Positions 34,451-46,687 of a stretch of DNA of 64,000 bases are shown here, piece by piece. The notes beneath the pieces were generated by a model. That model saw only the letters and a list, made by a program, of their open reading frames with translations, was not told the DNA's origin and did not search any database. Position numbers and translations under genes: made by a program. The stretch is from Lineolata rhizophorae (lineage: Eukaryota > Ascomycota > Dothideomycetes > Lineolatales > Lineolataceae): positions 848,459-912,458 of the forward strand of contig MU001680.1 in assembly GCA_010093515.1 (NCBI GenBank), read 5' to 3'. Numbering within the stretch: position 1 is the first letter of the stretch; each line of letters begins with the position of its first letter.

Positions 34451-35908
34451 TTACGTTTGGCAGAATTCGGCCTTGCGCTGGCCGACTCTCTCGCTCAAAT
34501 CCCTTAGGCGCATGTCGAAGTTGTCGTAGCAAAGTTCGCGAGCTTGATTTTCACACGCGTTCTCTGGAGGGCTCCACGTAATGAGGATGCGCATTTGGTG
34601 CAGAAGTTCGCGCGCATGCTGTATTTCCTTCTGGATGACGTGGGCTCTCCAAGCACACTGCTCTTGCCTGCCGGCGTGGAAGCCGCCGAGAGCGAAGCCC
34701 GGGATGCAGCTGCTCATGCTTTGAACGTTCAGCTGATCACTGAGGCTCGAGTGTTGCATGGTGTAATCCTCATCGAGGAATGATGAGCAACCTCTCTCGA
34801 AAAGGTCGATGATTTGATTCAGGATGACGTTCAGCTGGTCCAAGAAGCGAGAGTTCCGGGTGCCTTGTTGCATGTTGACGAGTTCGCTGAGCCTGTCTAC
34901 AGCTTTTCGTACTACGCCGAGAATTATGCCAAGCACTTTGACATCCGCTAGGATGTAGTTCTCAAGCGAGATAACCACTTGAGCGCACGCGAGGACGCAG
35001 TGGCTGTCAATGTCAGATCTTTGAGACAGGCAGGACGTTGGCGACGATGCTGGCGAAACGGCGCCGAGAGGCGGTGTGATCCGGGAACTGCTCATGGCTA
35101 CTGGCGACTCAACGAAGCCGTCGATTCCGAAATCCGTCGAAGGCATCAGGTACTCGCCTGGAATGGACGAGAATCCACGGTAGAGGGGATCCTTTACGTT
35201 GGAAATGGGTCGTCCTTGCTCGTCGAAGATGACGGGAGCTCCGTCAAGTGCTACCAGTTCGCTGCCCTCTAGAGGGTGGTGGTAGTCGCCAGTCCAGTTC
35301 AGCACTGCTTCGGTACTATCGACCACGGCGGGGTGTATTGGCGTCCGAACGTGGCCAGAACTCGACGGAGACACGCTGTAAGGCACCACGTGTCGGGATG
35401 AATTCGCGCCATCTTGAAGCTTCCGCTTCTTCGCCCTGGCGCCGGGGACCTTCCCCACCCGCGACTCGGTGTAAATGCATTGGACGCCGTCCAGGTTTCG
35501 ACACCGTTCACATCCCGTTTTCTCTCCGCTACATTTCACCTAGCTCAGTCTCAGCAAAATTATCCTAGAAAAAATAGACAAAGCCAGCAACAAGTTGAAC
35601 TCACCTTCGCAGCATTGCACGGATTGCACGCCGTACGAAGCTTGATAGGCTTGGTGCTTTGTGTTTCAGAGCTACTACAGCATTAGCGGTTTTGTCTCCA
35701 GCCTAGGTAGTGTGTACACTACCTTTGAGGTGATGGTAACATTGTGATTAAGATGCGTAGGCGCGGAGCATACGTCTGGCTGTGCGTTGTGGAGAGAAGA
35801 GGGCGACGAAGCGGGACGATAGCGAGGACTTGAGTGATCTAAAACCACCGAGCGAACCAGGCTAGCCAGCCATTGAATATCTTCTGAGGACAATCCTTCC
35901 ATTGGCAT
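34451..35908 (-). CDS. Zn2Cys6 transcription factor, AflR-like
   Basis: Three exons (35908-35718, 35671-35605, 35539-34451; introns 46 and 65 nt) give 448 residues. The zinc cluster is Cys79, Cys82, Cys89, Cys96, Cys99, Cys107 (C-X2-C-X6-C-X6-C-X2-C-X7-C), split by intron 2, followed by a basic GARAKKRK linker. A Ser/Pro-rich middle leads to a helical C-terminal half with the CVLACAQVVISLENYI and KVLGIILGVVRKAVDRL helices, typical of the aflatoxin-regulator type of secondary-metabolite activators. The 78-residue N-terminal extension before the cluster is unusual and rests on a first intron with a weak GTACAC donor. The exon with the cluster has no ATG of its own, so an upstream exon of some kind is required. 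No biosynthetic enzymes are visible nearby, so the target is unknown. Confidence 0.78.
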
Positions 35909-38900
35909 TCTAGAGGCGCGGGGCCATAGCGGCGAATGTTCGTCACCAAAAATAGTCTAGCCAGGTTTGTAGATAGCGGGACGGACTTCACTGTGGTGTG
36001 CGACCCGGGTAGGCCGCGCTCTCCCGGCGTAGCGGCCTATCCCGGGGGTCCATATTGATTGAGTTATCATCTTTTGATCTGGAGACCGGGGCAACCATGC
36101 GCCCAACTCGACGGACAAAATGTCCGCGGACGGTGCTGCAGGGCACGGATGTTGGCTTGCATACACGCTGACTGGGTATTCAGGATGCCACGCGGAAGCC
36201 ATGGGGGCATCCTTTTGGGCGTCGCTGAACCGTCCGAAGCGGGCGGCCTAAGTGTTTGGGCTAGGCCCGAGTTACTCCGCATTCCAGACGGCAGTTTGCT
36301 TTTCTTCAAGCATACCTGCAAGTCTCCCAAAATACCCACTAGATCCGACCCCAAAAGCCTCAGGTCATCATTTTTGTTAAGTCCAACCGTACCGTGGATA
36401 TGACATCTTTCGAGGTCGGATTTGGTCAATGGCTTAAAAAAACACCGTACCGTAACGAGGCCAGGCCAGGCGTCCTTTCCAGGGGTACTGAGTCCGTGCC
36501 ACAGGTCGTAACAATTTGCGACTCTGCAGCATAAGCCATTCAGGCACGGCTATGAAGCAATGAAGCAATTATCTATGTTGGTACTACAAGGACAGCATCC
36601 TCGGATCGAGTTCTGTTCAGGCTAGTGCTCAGCGAGTCAAATCGGGTGCTAAAACTTCCGTGTAGGCACGAGTGGGGGTGCAGGTATCGACGACTCAACC
36701 ATCAACTCATCGCATCAACTGAAATCCCAAAACTTTTAGATTAGGCAAGTCCCGCGTCAGGATTGCGTGCATGGTGCCGCCTCCACATCCACGTTTAGAG
36801 GATGCGGACCCTGCCACTTGTGCTTGCGAGCGGGGAGCCCTCGCCGCCCCCTCGCTAATCGTTAATTTAGCCTGATATCAATGGCGTTGGAACACCCCTC
36901 TGCGGCCCTCGGACCAACCGTTCCGTGGGAAAAGACACCTTCGCGAGTTCGCAAAGGAGGCTGTGCCTCAAACGGCTTCTGCTGAGCCACGACTGAAGAT
37001 TTGTCCTAATCACGAACGTGTTTGAGCGCAGCAAAATTCTTCCACAAGCAACGAGCACGGCCTCCCTTTCCTCCGCTGGTGGAGCATGCATATGGCTTGG
37101 GGGCAAGCATGCTGAGTGACTTATTCTTATGACTGCCTTTCTGTTTGCATCGAGCTAAGCAGGATAATATCCAATCAGCAAAGGAAACACCCGAACACGC
37201 ACCGGCAACGGAGCAAAACGTGGCGAGGCGCGTGAAACATTTCTGCAGGTGAGCTCGTAACCCACTGAGTGTTTAGCCCACAACTGCCCTCCAGGTTTCG
37301 CCCAGGCAAGGCTAGCAATGCCGAATGTCGTGTCCCATGTCGTCGCGAGGGCAGTCAACGGTAAGTAAGTAGTTCGGCACGGCATATAGCTGCAGCCCGT
37401 ACAATATCGCTGGGTCTTCGCGGGGTTATCCTAGACATGCTGCTGGTTGGGAATGGGGCACATGCCCCAGGAGGCAGGCTCCATCGCTTCATCCTTCCTG
37501 GAGGAACCAATTGTCTGCCCCCACTCCTGCAGACGGATGATCCCAACATTAAGATCAGCGACACCCAAGGTAGCAGGGCTGGCATCGCCCAATCTACATC
37601 GCAGTGTTAACCAGGGGTCTCCTGCTCTGTTGTTGAGAACGCCATTCCAGAATTTTCGCCGGCATTGACTGTCGGACAACGCGTCGTTTCATGTAAAAAT
37701 CGCACGAGGCGTCTTATACTTTAATCTCATACTTCGGACGACGCCTCGAGATAGTTTTACGCAGAGTAGGCGACCTGCAAACAAGTCCTAATCGGCTTTG
37801 ACCAGGGCTAGGGAATACTACGACAGTATAGAAAGTCCCATAATACCTGGAAAGTGCAACTATACGTTTCGCCGGATGCGTCTTGTGCGCCGAGAACGTA
37901 ATAGAAACGTAGCTCTCAACGGGCATCAACTCGTAAAACACCCAAACTGCGAGGCTGCCAAAGCGCGAAAATGGGGATTCCTAACAATTGGTTACACTTA
38001 GCATCCCGAACGGTATTGACGGGAAAGCCGGGCCGAACTGAGGCTTTTGGGGCCTTGAATGAGAGCGCCATGCAAGTCCTAACACATGCGCGCTCCCAAA
38101 ATCGGAAGAGGCACAGCGCAGGTACGCCGTGAAAGGGCACTCGAAAGGGTCCTGGCGGCGCCGTCTCATTTCGGATCGACCGGGCGAGCGGGAGAGGAGT
38201 CGGTGGAATTCGCGCAGCGGCAGAGTTCCTGCGCTGGCGCAGACCCGCCGGTGAGAGAACACAAAGTTCTTCCGTCGAGGCCGCCTAAGCGGGAATGGTG
38301 GCATGATCGACGACCACGATCAGGAACGCCACAATCGCGGCGATGGAAGGTGAGAGCCATTCGGCAGGCGTGCGCGGCCGGGGAGGGCAGCGAGGACGGG
38401 AGGTAGGCCAGCTGGCCCGGGTCGCAGGTCCGGTCCGAGGCGTCGGCGGCTGCACGTGATCGCCGCGATGCCGCTTCCTCAGCACTCCTCCGGCACGGCC
38501 GGGCCGGCGCCCCGATAGCCACCCCGTTAGACTCGTCAGTCCTTCTAGAACGGCTCGTCGCCAGTCAATCATGTTTCCACAAGCCTTGAATCTGTATCTC
38601 GTTCCTGACCTCGTGCAGCATCTTGCATGTGCCTTTAATCGTCCTTAGTTCCTTAGCTGCTTTAGGGGGTCGCGACCTCGCTCAGAGTGGGCGCATTCTC
38701 GTCGGTCGGGCTCTGTTCCCTCTCGAGCATCACGAACGGCATAGCACCTGCAGGTTGACGGGCTTGCAGGCTTTCAGCCCGTGTTCTGCGGGCGGCGCGC
38801 CCGGGACGATGCGATTACGACCTCTCGATGCGCCCTCCTGCCGTGCCCAGCCAGCCAGCCCTGACCCTTCCTTCGGCCGTTTCGCACACCTCGTTGGTGG

Positions 38901-41496
38901 GAACATAGAGATGGCGCAGCATCGTGCTCGATCCGCAGCAAGTTGAAGAAAGGTTTCTCCGTTTGCCCGGTCTGCAGCCACAACGTTGAGTTTTACGTAG
39001 CAGACTGGATGGACATTAGGCCGCCGCTAGGACCGCGCTTTCCGCATGTTGATGCAGCCCACGCGTCGCCTTCGACGTTCGAGAGGTCTACTAAGCGAAT
39101 GTGTATAATGCCGCATGTACGAGCGCAGACAGAGCGTTTCATGTGGGGCCGGTAGACGTGGACACTGATTCCTTCTTATTCTAAAGTGGGGATCCCGGTG
39201 TTGCAGTCCACCTCACTGTGATAGGCTGCGCGTGTGTGCAACTGCCAAGAGATAACCTCGTCGCAGTGATTTTCGTCCTCATTCCTATGTCACATCTTAG
39301 GAGGCATAGATATTCTTTTCCTCAAGATTGCATGACCACGAAAGGGCAACAGGAATGAAATGACTTGAAGAAAAGCTCCGGTATCCGAATTTAGAGATGC
39401 AATATCACTATCTCTAAACCAACGAATCACACAATTTTATATGGTTTTAGGGTTTGGAAAGTAAAAATTTGCTAACTGCTTTTATTAAACGGTAATTCAC
39501 TCTTGAGGTTGGAAAACTGGATTCCGGCTAATAGATTTGAGTAGCGCGCTGTAATATAGACTAGTTGCGCCTTAGAACCCAAGTAATAAGTATCGCTGCC
39601 CGTTGCGGAAGGCGGTAGAGGGTGGCATAGTGGAATGGATCGCAACATCGTCATTGTATCGTGAGGCGGAGTCTGGTGCCTAGAGTTAAACTTCACAAAA
39701 CGAGGCTCTCTCTCTCTCTCAGCGCCGACTGCACCGACCCCGGACGGGCGAAACGACAGAAGTACCAGAGCGTCCTTTAAAGCATATAGAGGAAACTTGG
39801 GCGGGCCGGGGTGGTTCTCTGCGCTCTTGGGCTTCGGAAAGAGCGCAGTGGCTGCCTTTCCAGAGCGGATACGAACTCGTCTTCGATATAAGCTGCAGCA
39901 AAAGCGGGCAAGCCTTGCGATGGAAGCTCTTGATACCATTGCGGATGCTAGGTTGGCTTCCAGTGCGTCTCAACTTAATAGGCACTCGTGTTCAGCACTA
40001 ATTGCCCAGTCATGGTAGTCATAAATACACTTCAAGAGCAGGACGCAGGGGTTTTACTATCTATCCTCGGGTAGGTTCCTCCTGCACCAAGTGTAGACAA
40101 CAGCCTCATAGACCTGGCCATAGCTGTCCCGGATACGGGAGGGTCATAATTTGCAGCGGGGATAGATATAATATAGATGCAGCGGGGTTTGCAGATCGAC
40201 GATAATCTTTTCCTTCCGGCTACGACGTAGATAATTCGTAGCTAGGAACAGCCGCGTAAGCTTCTGCGTCCTGCGGCCGACATGTATATACTCACCCATT
40301 AGGACGTACGGGAGGCGCTAGATAATAACCGGATAGCTAGCACGGTGTATCTTATAGATCCTTTTTAGGAGGATAGACCGCTAGTAGTAATTGTTCCTAT
40401 TAACTTAGGACTTGCGTTAGCTTTAGCTATATAGCGACTACGCTCTACTCCTAGTAGTAGTATATGCGTCTAGTCTAGTCTTGCGCAACAACATATAGAA
40501 TAGGAAGAGATCCCAGCGCCCTAAAGCCCCAGTCTTTATTCCACAGGACGACTACCATAAAGCCCGCGTTCATAAGGCCTACCTTTCCAAGTACCGTTCC
40601 ATCCTTACTAGACACCTCTACAGCGCCCTGGTTTTGGCCGACATCCACGACAATAGCCACGGTCCTTGCCGGGGTCTGTGTATCTTGCCTCGTTCGGGGT
40701 GCTTCAGCACTATTCGGCAGTCGCTATGCTTGATTTTACCGTCAGCAGCCTCCGGAAATAGGGTGTGGTAGACGTACGTCGCCTTGGAACATTTTCAAAA
40801 GGTCCTCTTCGGAGGTCCTTTGGATCCTTTCTGGGTTGAATTCTGCCGCTATAGATCCGGATTTGGGCACGTCCGAGAAATGCGGCGGCAAAAGGATAGA
40901 GATACACAGATATATATGTTAAATTTATTCCCGACGGATAAGGCCGGGATGGGTGAGGCTGCGCAGGCCGCAGGCACTGATCACGAAGCTGGAGGGGCTT
41001 GAAGCTCGTGAGTCTAATGCCCCGCATTGTGGAATTGAAAGGTAGCAGGGTACCGTAAGTACCGCCACAGCGGCTCCGTAGCGCCACAACACCCGCGCTC
41101 GTAACGGTAAGCACGGGGTGCTCGGTGAGTCGGCAGCAGATTAGAATCCATCTAATCCAATCAAAGGGGTGGCCTGTGCCGTCTGTCCATTGCAGTATTT
41201 GCACCTGTTACTGTCGTGGAAGAGAAACAAGGCACGTGACGCGCTTCATGGATGAAGCCGGGGGCCTGGCTCCGGGCCGAGCTAATTCCGTGCAGCCGAG
41301 GCCTTGAGGCCGTGACGGGTTCCACCCTCTCGGGCAAGCAACAACGATTAGCGGGTCTCTCCACTGCATTCATCGCTCCACGCGCGGAACCCCACGGATT
41401 GCTGCGGCTGATAGGCTCTCGCTTCCGCAGCCTTCGTCGAACCCCCGAGTTTTCTCCTTGAACCACACAGCTTTACACCGAGTAAAGCCTCCTACT
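35909..41496. other. 5.6-kb gene-poor region
   Basis: No intact gene could be supported. Short frames occur on both strands without motifs. The base composition is mixed: GC-rich pieces (38100-38520, 38760-38900) alternate with AT-rich ones (39280-39480, 40150-40500). The TpA-rich relic is described separately. The region separates two Zn2Cys6 regulator genes and has the look of an accessory, repeat-degraded segment. Confidence 0.5.
40150..40500. repeat. TpA-rich repeat relic, probably RIP-altered
   Basis: This stretch is crowded with TAG, CTA and TATA steps and has no usable frame, unlike its neighbours. That composition is what RIP leaves in fungal repeats (CpA to TpA). It is broken beyond family assignment; whether it came from a retroelement or a DNA transposon cannot be told. 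No terminal repeats are visible. Ends are approximate. Confidence 0.4.
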
Positions 41497-44126
41497 ATGG
41501 ACTCTCAGACCACCCGCGAGGGTGATAGTGCCGATGTCGACGAAATCTTACGTCGTAAGCGGAAAACGCGCGAGTACAAGGCCTGTTATCCGTGCCGAAA
41601 GCGAAAAGTAGGCTGTGACCAAGCGGTGCCGTGTGGGCGATGTGTTGGTAAGCGCCGTGCGTTTTCGTATCTGTTGCCTCAAATCGATCACCGCAATCAA
41701 AATATGTTGCGAATAATCTCATTACCGTTTCTTTCCCGTTCATGATGTCTACCGTCTCAACTCACGCCACTCCTCGGGCCCTGATGCTCTGGTTTTCCGG
41801 TTGTTCGGTGTTGGCTTCTATGCTTTTTGCGTGCAACCATATCATAGCTGGAAATATTAGTTCCGTGTAGTTGATCGCCTTGAAACACACCATCTTTTTT
41901 GGCCAAGGACCGATGTTAATGAATCTTACTAGACCGGCATCATCCTGAATTGTGTACCTGGCATCCCCCCGGAGAGGCCCATCCGCCAGCGAGCCAGGTA
42001 CAGCATGCGCAAACAGGTGTTCTCTACGCATCTAGTCCTCCCAGCAATGGCAACGCTACTATCACTGTCCGCCGTGAGGATTGGGATAATCTCAATGCCA
42101 AACTGAGCGCAGTCGAGAAAGCTATGTCGGACCTGAAAGGCCACATGCGGCAAGTGTCAGATGGGCCACCAGGCACCGTTTCCACGAACGGCTTTTCCCC
42201 ATCAGAGCCTATTGCCACTCCTCAGTATTCAAATCCTCCCATCGATAGCCACACACGCCATGTCAATGCCCATGGCGTACACACCGAAAGCGAGATCACG
42301 GGACAGGTGGTCCACCTGGGAGGTAGCTCTGTTCCTGCTTTGGTCATGGCTTTAGGCCGTCGAAACAATGGCAACGAGGCAGAGTTCAAAGAGATTCTGG
42401 GGAAAAGTATTTTGCCTCTTTTTGGACTAGACAATGAGAGCTCGACGTATCCGTTCGTTGACTTGTGGGGACTTCCCCACGGGTCAATTACGCGGGTCGA
42501 GCAACTCTGCAGTACCTTGCCTGGCGACTCAGAATGTATGAGGTATGTGGCAGCACTGACTTATGTTCGCAAACATGATCTGACAGAGGTCTCACGCAGC
42601 TTTCTCCGCCATTATCGCGACACGGCCTATGTCGTGTATCCTGCTGTGGCAGAGATCGATAAACTGGAATCCGATCTACTCACCTTTTTAATGAACAGGA
42701 GGCTGTCTTTGGGCGAGGGCATCAGAGAGCAGTCCGCTTACGGTTACAGCTTGTCTTGGTTGTCGATTCTGTTCGCGGCTTTAGCTTCCGGATGTCAGGT
42801 TTCGGGGTTGCCGAGGAAAGAACGTGAGTTGACGTCTCAGGTGTACGGTAAGAATCCCCGGGTCGCTTCGTTTGCCTTTAATATACTTACCTTTGGTAGT
42901 CTGTTGTAGCTTTGAGTGCCTTCGAGCCACAAATCTCTTCTCGCATACGAATTTGGAAACCATTCAGACGCTACTAATCCTCGGCAATGTCATTTCCAAC
43001 AATATGAATGCTGGAGTTGCCTGGTCTCTTCTAGGTATGCTATTCTATTCCTTACAAGGGCGTTTAGAGTCTAACAACAACCCTAGGCTTGACTTTGCGC
43101 CTTGCTCAAAGCCTTGGTCTTCATAGGCCATGCCCGGAATCTACGCCTGAGGAACTAAAGGTCACTCGGAGCAAGATTTGGTTGGTAAATTCCGATTACT
43201 TTCGGATTCTCAATACTAACTTTGTTAGGTGGGCATTATTGTGGCAGGACAGCCTTTTGTCCATTACGTATGATCGAGCGTCAGCATCTGCGATGACATT
43301 CGAACACCCGCTTCCTACATTCGATGAAACCGGGCCCGGGTACAAGCCCTACCGCTATTGCATGTATAGGTTATGCAAGGTGGGGCTAGATATTGTCCGC
43401 GAACGGGCTTGTTATCCGCGCAACTCAAGCCAGGCCTTGGAACGCATTACTGAGCACCGGAACGAATTGCAGAACATCATGATGGAAGCGGCCGACTATC
43501 TTAAGGACTCACGTCGCTGTACTACGATGCGCGACCAGCTCGAACACTGGGCCCTGTACCTCCACATGTCGTACATCGCCTCGGAGCTGTGCCGCCCCGC
43601 CATCAGCCCTAGCACGCCAGACTACGATCTCACGAAGACTCTGCGGAAGGCCTGCATCGACAGCCTGGCAAACACAGTCGAGGCGTTCCTGGGCCTCCAA
43701 AACGTCACGTCCTTCGCCACGCGCTCCTGGGCGGCCGTGCACCGCTCCCTCAGCTCGGCGCTTCTCCTGGGCATCCTAGGCGAGCCGTCGCGCAACGAGC
43801 GCGTACGCATGTTGGTCGGCAAGCTCATCGCCGTCATGTCGGAGATCACGTCGACGGTCGATCCGGCCGAGCTGTCGGGGCCTATCTCGCGGTCTATCGT
43901 GGCGCTGCGACGTTGGACGGCTGCGGGCTCTCAGTTGCTGCCGTCGGGAACGACGGAGGCACCGGATGTGACGCCGTCGATGCCCTTTTACGGGTTCGAC
44001 GAGGTGGACTTGAACCCTAATTTGGACCCGGCGCTGTTCCCACAGTCGCCGCTCGCGCGTATCGATCAAGAGTACTCGCCGCACCAAGTCATGGACACGA
44101 TTCTTTGGGGCGGGAAGAGGACGTAA
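41497..44126 (+). CDS. Zn2Cys6 transcription factor with fungal-specific middle domain
   Basis: Five exons (41497-41647, 41933-42847, 42900-43034, 43087-43180, 43229-44126) give 730 residues. The zinc cluster is Cys30, Cys33, Cys40, Cys46, Cys49, Cys58 (C-X2-C-X6-C-X5-C-X2-C-X8-C), interrupted by a 285-nt intron after Cys49. A helical dimerisation-like segment follows (WDNLNAKLSAVEKAMSDLKG). The fungal transcription-factor middle homology region carries NNMNAGVAWSLLG, LRLAQSLGLHR and WWALLWQDSLLS. The last intron (43181-43228, 48 nt) is a multiple of three and stop-free, so retaining it would add 16 residues in frame; I excised it because it contains an ACTAAC branch site and restores the usual WWA motif. 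The target pathway is unknown. No enzyme gene is adjacent on the left; the CoA-transferase lies 617 bp downstream. Confidence 0.88.
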
Positions 44127-44743
44127 CGGTCTATCGGGGGGTTGTACCGTTCCTTTAGGGGTAGGGTCTGGAGTGTGGAGTTCACGGCCGAAGGATGCCC
44201 TTTTACTGAGCGTGCAGACTGGCCTTTTGAGCATAGTCATGTGCAAAATACCTCTATTCTGTCATCATGTGTATTTTGTACGTACACTATGCTCTGGTAT
44301 CAGTAATTTCATGGAAATATTCCTATATTTGGTCGATGGGAACATTCCTGTGTGTATTCATTTCCTATGTTTTTGATTTATCCTTGAGGCTCTAGATCTT
44401 GTTTACCCCCCAAAGTCTCGTCTTCAGAAGCTCGGGAAGCTCGCGGCCGGATGCGGGGAAAGCTCCTGGCCAAGGGCTCGGTATTGCAGGGGTGGGTGAC
44501 GTTGGTCGGTAGTACCGAGCGGCTAGCTTCGGCGGACCTGTTCCGCGCCTCCTTCCCGAACTCGCTTCCCGGCACGTCAGATCTACATGTACATATTGCT
44601 CCTCAAATCTATATACGTCCTGTAGAATGCTAGCATTCATAGGCGGACAGTAAGGGTGTTGGGTCGCTTTTTCTCCTTATCTCGCCCATTTTCCTCATGA
44701 TCTTGTCTCGCCTTTTCGACCACGCTTATATACTAGAGTAACC
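44127..44743. other. Spacer upstream of the CoA-transferase gene
   Basis: This holds the 3' UTR of the zinc-cluster gene and the promoter of the transferase gene. A TATATA sequence near 44728 is too close to the ATG to act as a normal TATA box. No gene is seen. Confidence 0.5.
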
Positions 44744-46414
44744 ATGCCGCCGGCTATTTCGTATACGTGTTTGCGGATAACAGCAGGTTCTTTTCGAAAT
44801 GCTTCAAAAGTCAGGATGTACCAAATTTTGAGCCCATAAACAATGCTCTAGAGCTAACCGCCCGTCCTAGTAGACCAGTATCTTCCTCCGAACCTTCGCG
44901 TCAACCCAGCGCCGATATGACATTGATAAGGTCGTACCTTCCGCCGCGGAGGCGATCAAGGACATGAAGTCCAACAGCACACTCCTCTGCGGCGGATTCG
45001 GCCTCTGCGGCGTGCCGGACACGCTGATCAACCAGGTGAAGAACACGCCGTCGATCAAGGGGCTCACGGTCGTGTCCAACAACGCGGGCGTCGCGGACTC
45101 GGGCCTGGGCCTGCTGCTCGCGACGAAGCAGATCAAGAAGATGGTCGCGAGCTACGTGGGCGAAAACCGGCTCTTCGAGCGCATGTACCTGTCGGGCGAG
45201 GTGGAGCTGGAGCTGACGCCGCAGGGGACGCTGGCGGAGCGGTGCCGGGCGGGCGGGGCCGGCATCCCGGCCTTCTACACACCGGCGGCGTACGGCACCG
45301 TGGTGCAGACGGGCGAGCTGCCACTCAAGCACGGCGCCGACGGCGCCGTCGCCGCGTACTCGCACCCGCGCGACGTCAAGGTCTTCGCCGGCAAGAGCTA
45401 CGTCATGGAGGAGGCGATCCGCGGCGACTACGCCTTCGTCAAGGCCTGGAAGGCGGACCGCCTCGGCAATGCCGTCTTCCGCTACGCGGCGCAGAACTTC
45501 AACGGCGCCATGGCGCGCAACGCGAGCACGACCATCGTCGAGGCCGAGCACATCGTCGAGCCCGGCGAGCTCGAGCCGTCGGCCGTCCACGTGCCCGGCA
45601 TCTACGTCACCAGCGTGATCCGCTCGACGGAGCCCAAGAACATCGAGAAGGTGGTCAACGCCAAGGACCCCGCCGACGCCATGGGCGCGCTTGGCTCCGG
45701 CGAGGCGGCCGGCAAGCGCGAGCGCATCGTCAAGCGCGCGGCCAGGGAGTTCAAGAACGGCATGTACGCGAACCTGGGCATCGGGATGCCCATGCTGGCG
45801 CCGACCTTCGTCGACCCCTCTGTCCAGGTGCAGCTGCAGTCGGAGAACGGTATCCTTGGCCTGGGCCCGTACCCGAAGAAAGGCATGGAGGACCCGGACC
45901 TGATCAATGCGGGCAAGGAGACCGTCACACTGCTGCCCGGCGCCGCATGCTTCGGCTCGGAGGAGTCCTTCGGCATGATCAGAGCGGGTCGCATCGATCT
46001 CACGATCCTGGGCGCAATGCAGGTCAGTGGGAGGGGCGACCTGGCCAACTGGATGCTGCCGGGGAAGATCAAGGGCTTCGGCGGCGCCATGGACTTGGTA
46101 TCGAACCCGGAGAAGACCAAGGTGGTTGTGACCATGGAACACACGGACAAGAAGGGTCGGCCCAAGATCCTGAAGCAATGCGAGTTCCCGCTTACGGGCA
46201 AGGCATGCGTGTCTCGAATTATCACGGATCTTGTACGTCGTGCCCGTCGCGAAAATTGTGAAAGCAGTGCTAATTCGTATAGTGTGTCTTCGATGTCGAC
46301 TTTACGGACGGCTTGACGTTAATCGAACTTGCCGACGGTGTGACAGTGGACGAGGTCAAGACGAAAACCGAGGCACCGTTCAAGGTAGCCGATGAAGTCA
46401 GGCCGATGCTGTGA
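44744..46414 (+). CDS. Succinyl-CoA:3-ketoacid CoA transferase, mitochondrial
   Basis: Three exons (44744-44817, 44879-46232, 46283-46414; introns 61 and 50 nt) splice to 519 residues, the length of animal SCOT. The first ~45 residues are Arg/Ser/Thr-rich with few acids, a mitochondrial presequence. The alpha-like half starts at [20 protein letters not shown] and has the glycine-rich CoA motif [16 protein letters not shown]; the beta-like half starts near [20 protein letters not shown]. The catalytic glutamate sits in [12 protein letters not shown] at Glu347. The enzyme transfers CoA from succinyl-CoA to acetoacetate. The first intron lies within the presequence; its donor (GTACCA) is weaker than usual, but the frame and branch site GCTAAC agree. 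It is convergent with the BRCT gene. Confidence 0.94.
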
Positions 46415-46687
46415 TGACTATCAGTCAAGCGAGAAGTGTACATTATGTTTCGGTGATCTACGCACATACGGACAGAATGGCTCGAGCATATATTATGCGG
46501 CTTTCAGGATATGTCGAGTCTATTATAGCTCATAGTAAATGAATCATTGCGTCGTTAGACATAGCATCTATAGTACACGGCGTGCGCGTTGCTCACTTGA
46601 AAGTTGTACGAGCAAAAGACTAGCCTGGCCCGTCCCTCTGTGCGTGCGAGGACACCCCCCAGAAAGGAGACCTGACCAATGCACACT

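Noticed and set aside
40075-40145. Zinc-cluster-like words (SCTKCRQ, HSCPGYG)
   Set aside because: The central cysteines and spacing of a Zn2Cys6 domain are missing and no open frame of useful length contains the words.
44901-46178. Long minus-strand open frame (425 codons) opposite the CoA-transferase
   Set aside because: It is an antisense shadow of a GC-rich gene with strong third-position bias: Arg/Leu/Asp/His-rich, no domain, and fully inside a certain gene.
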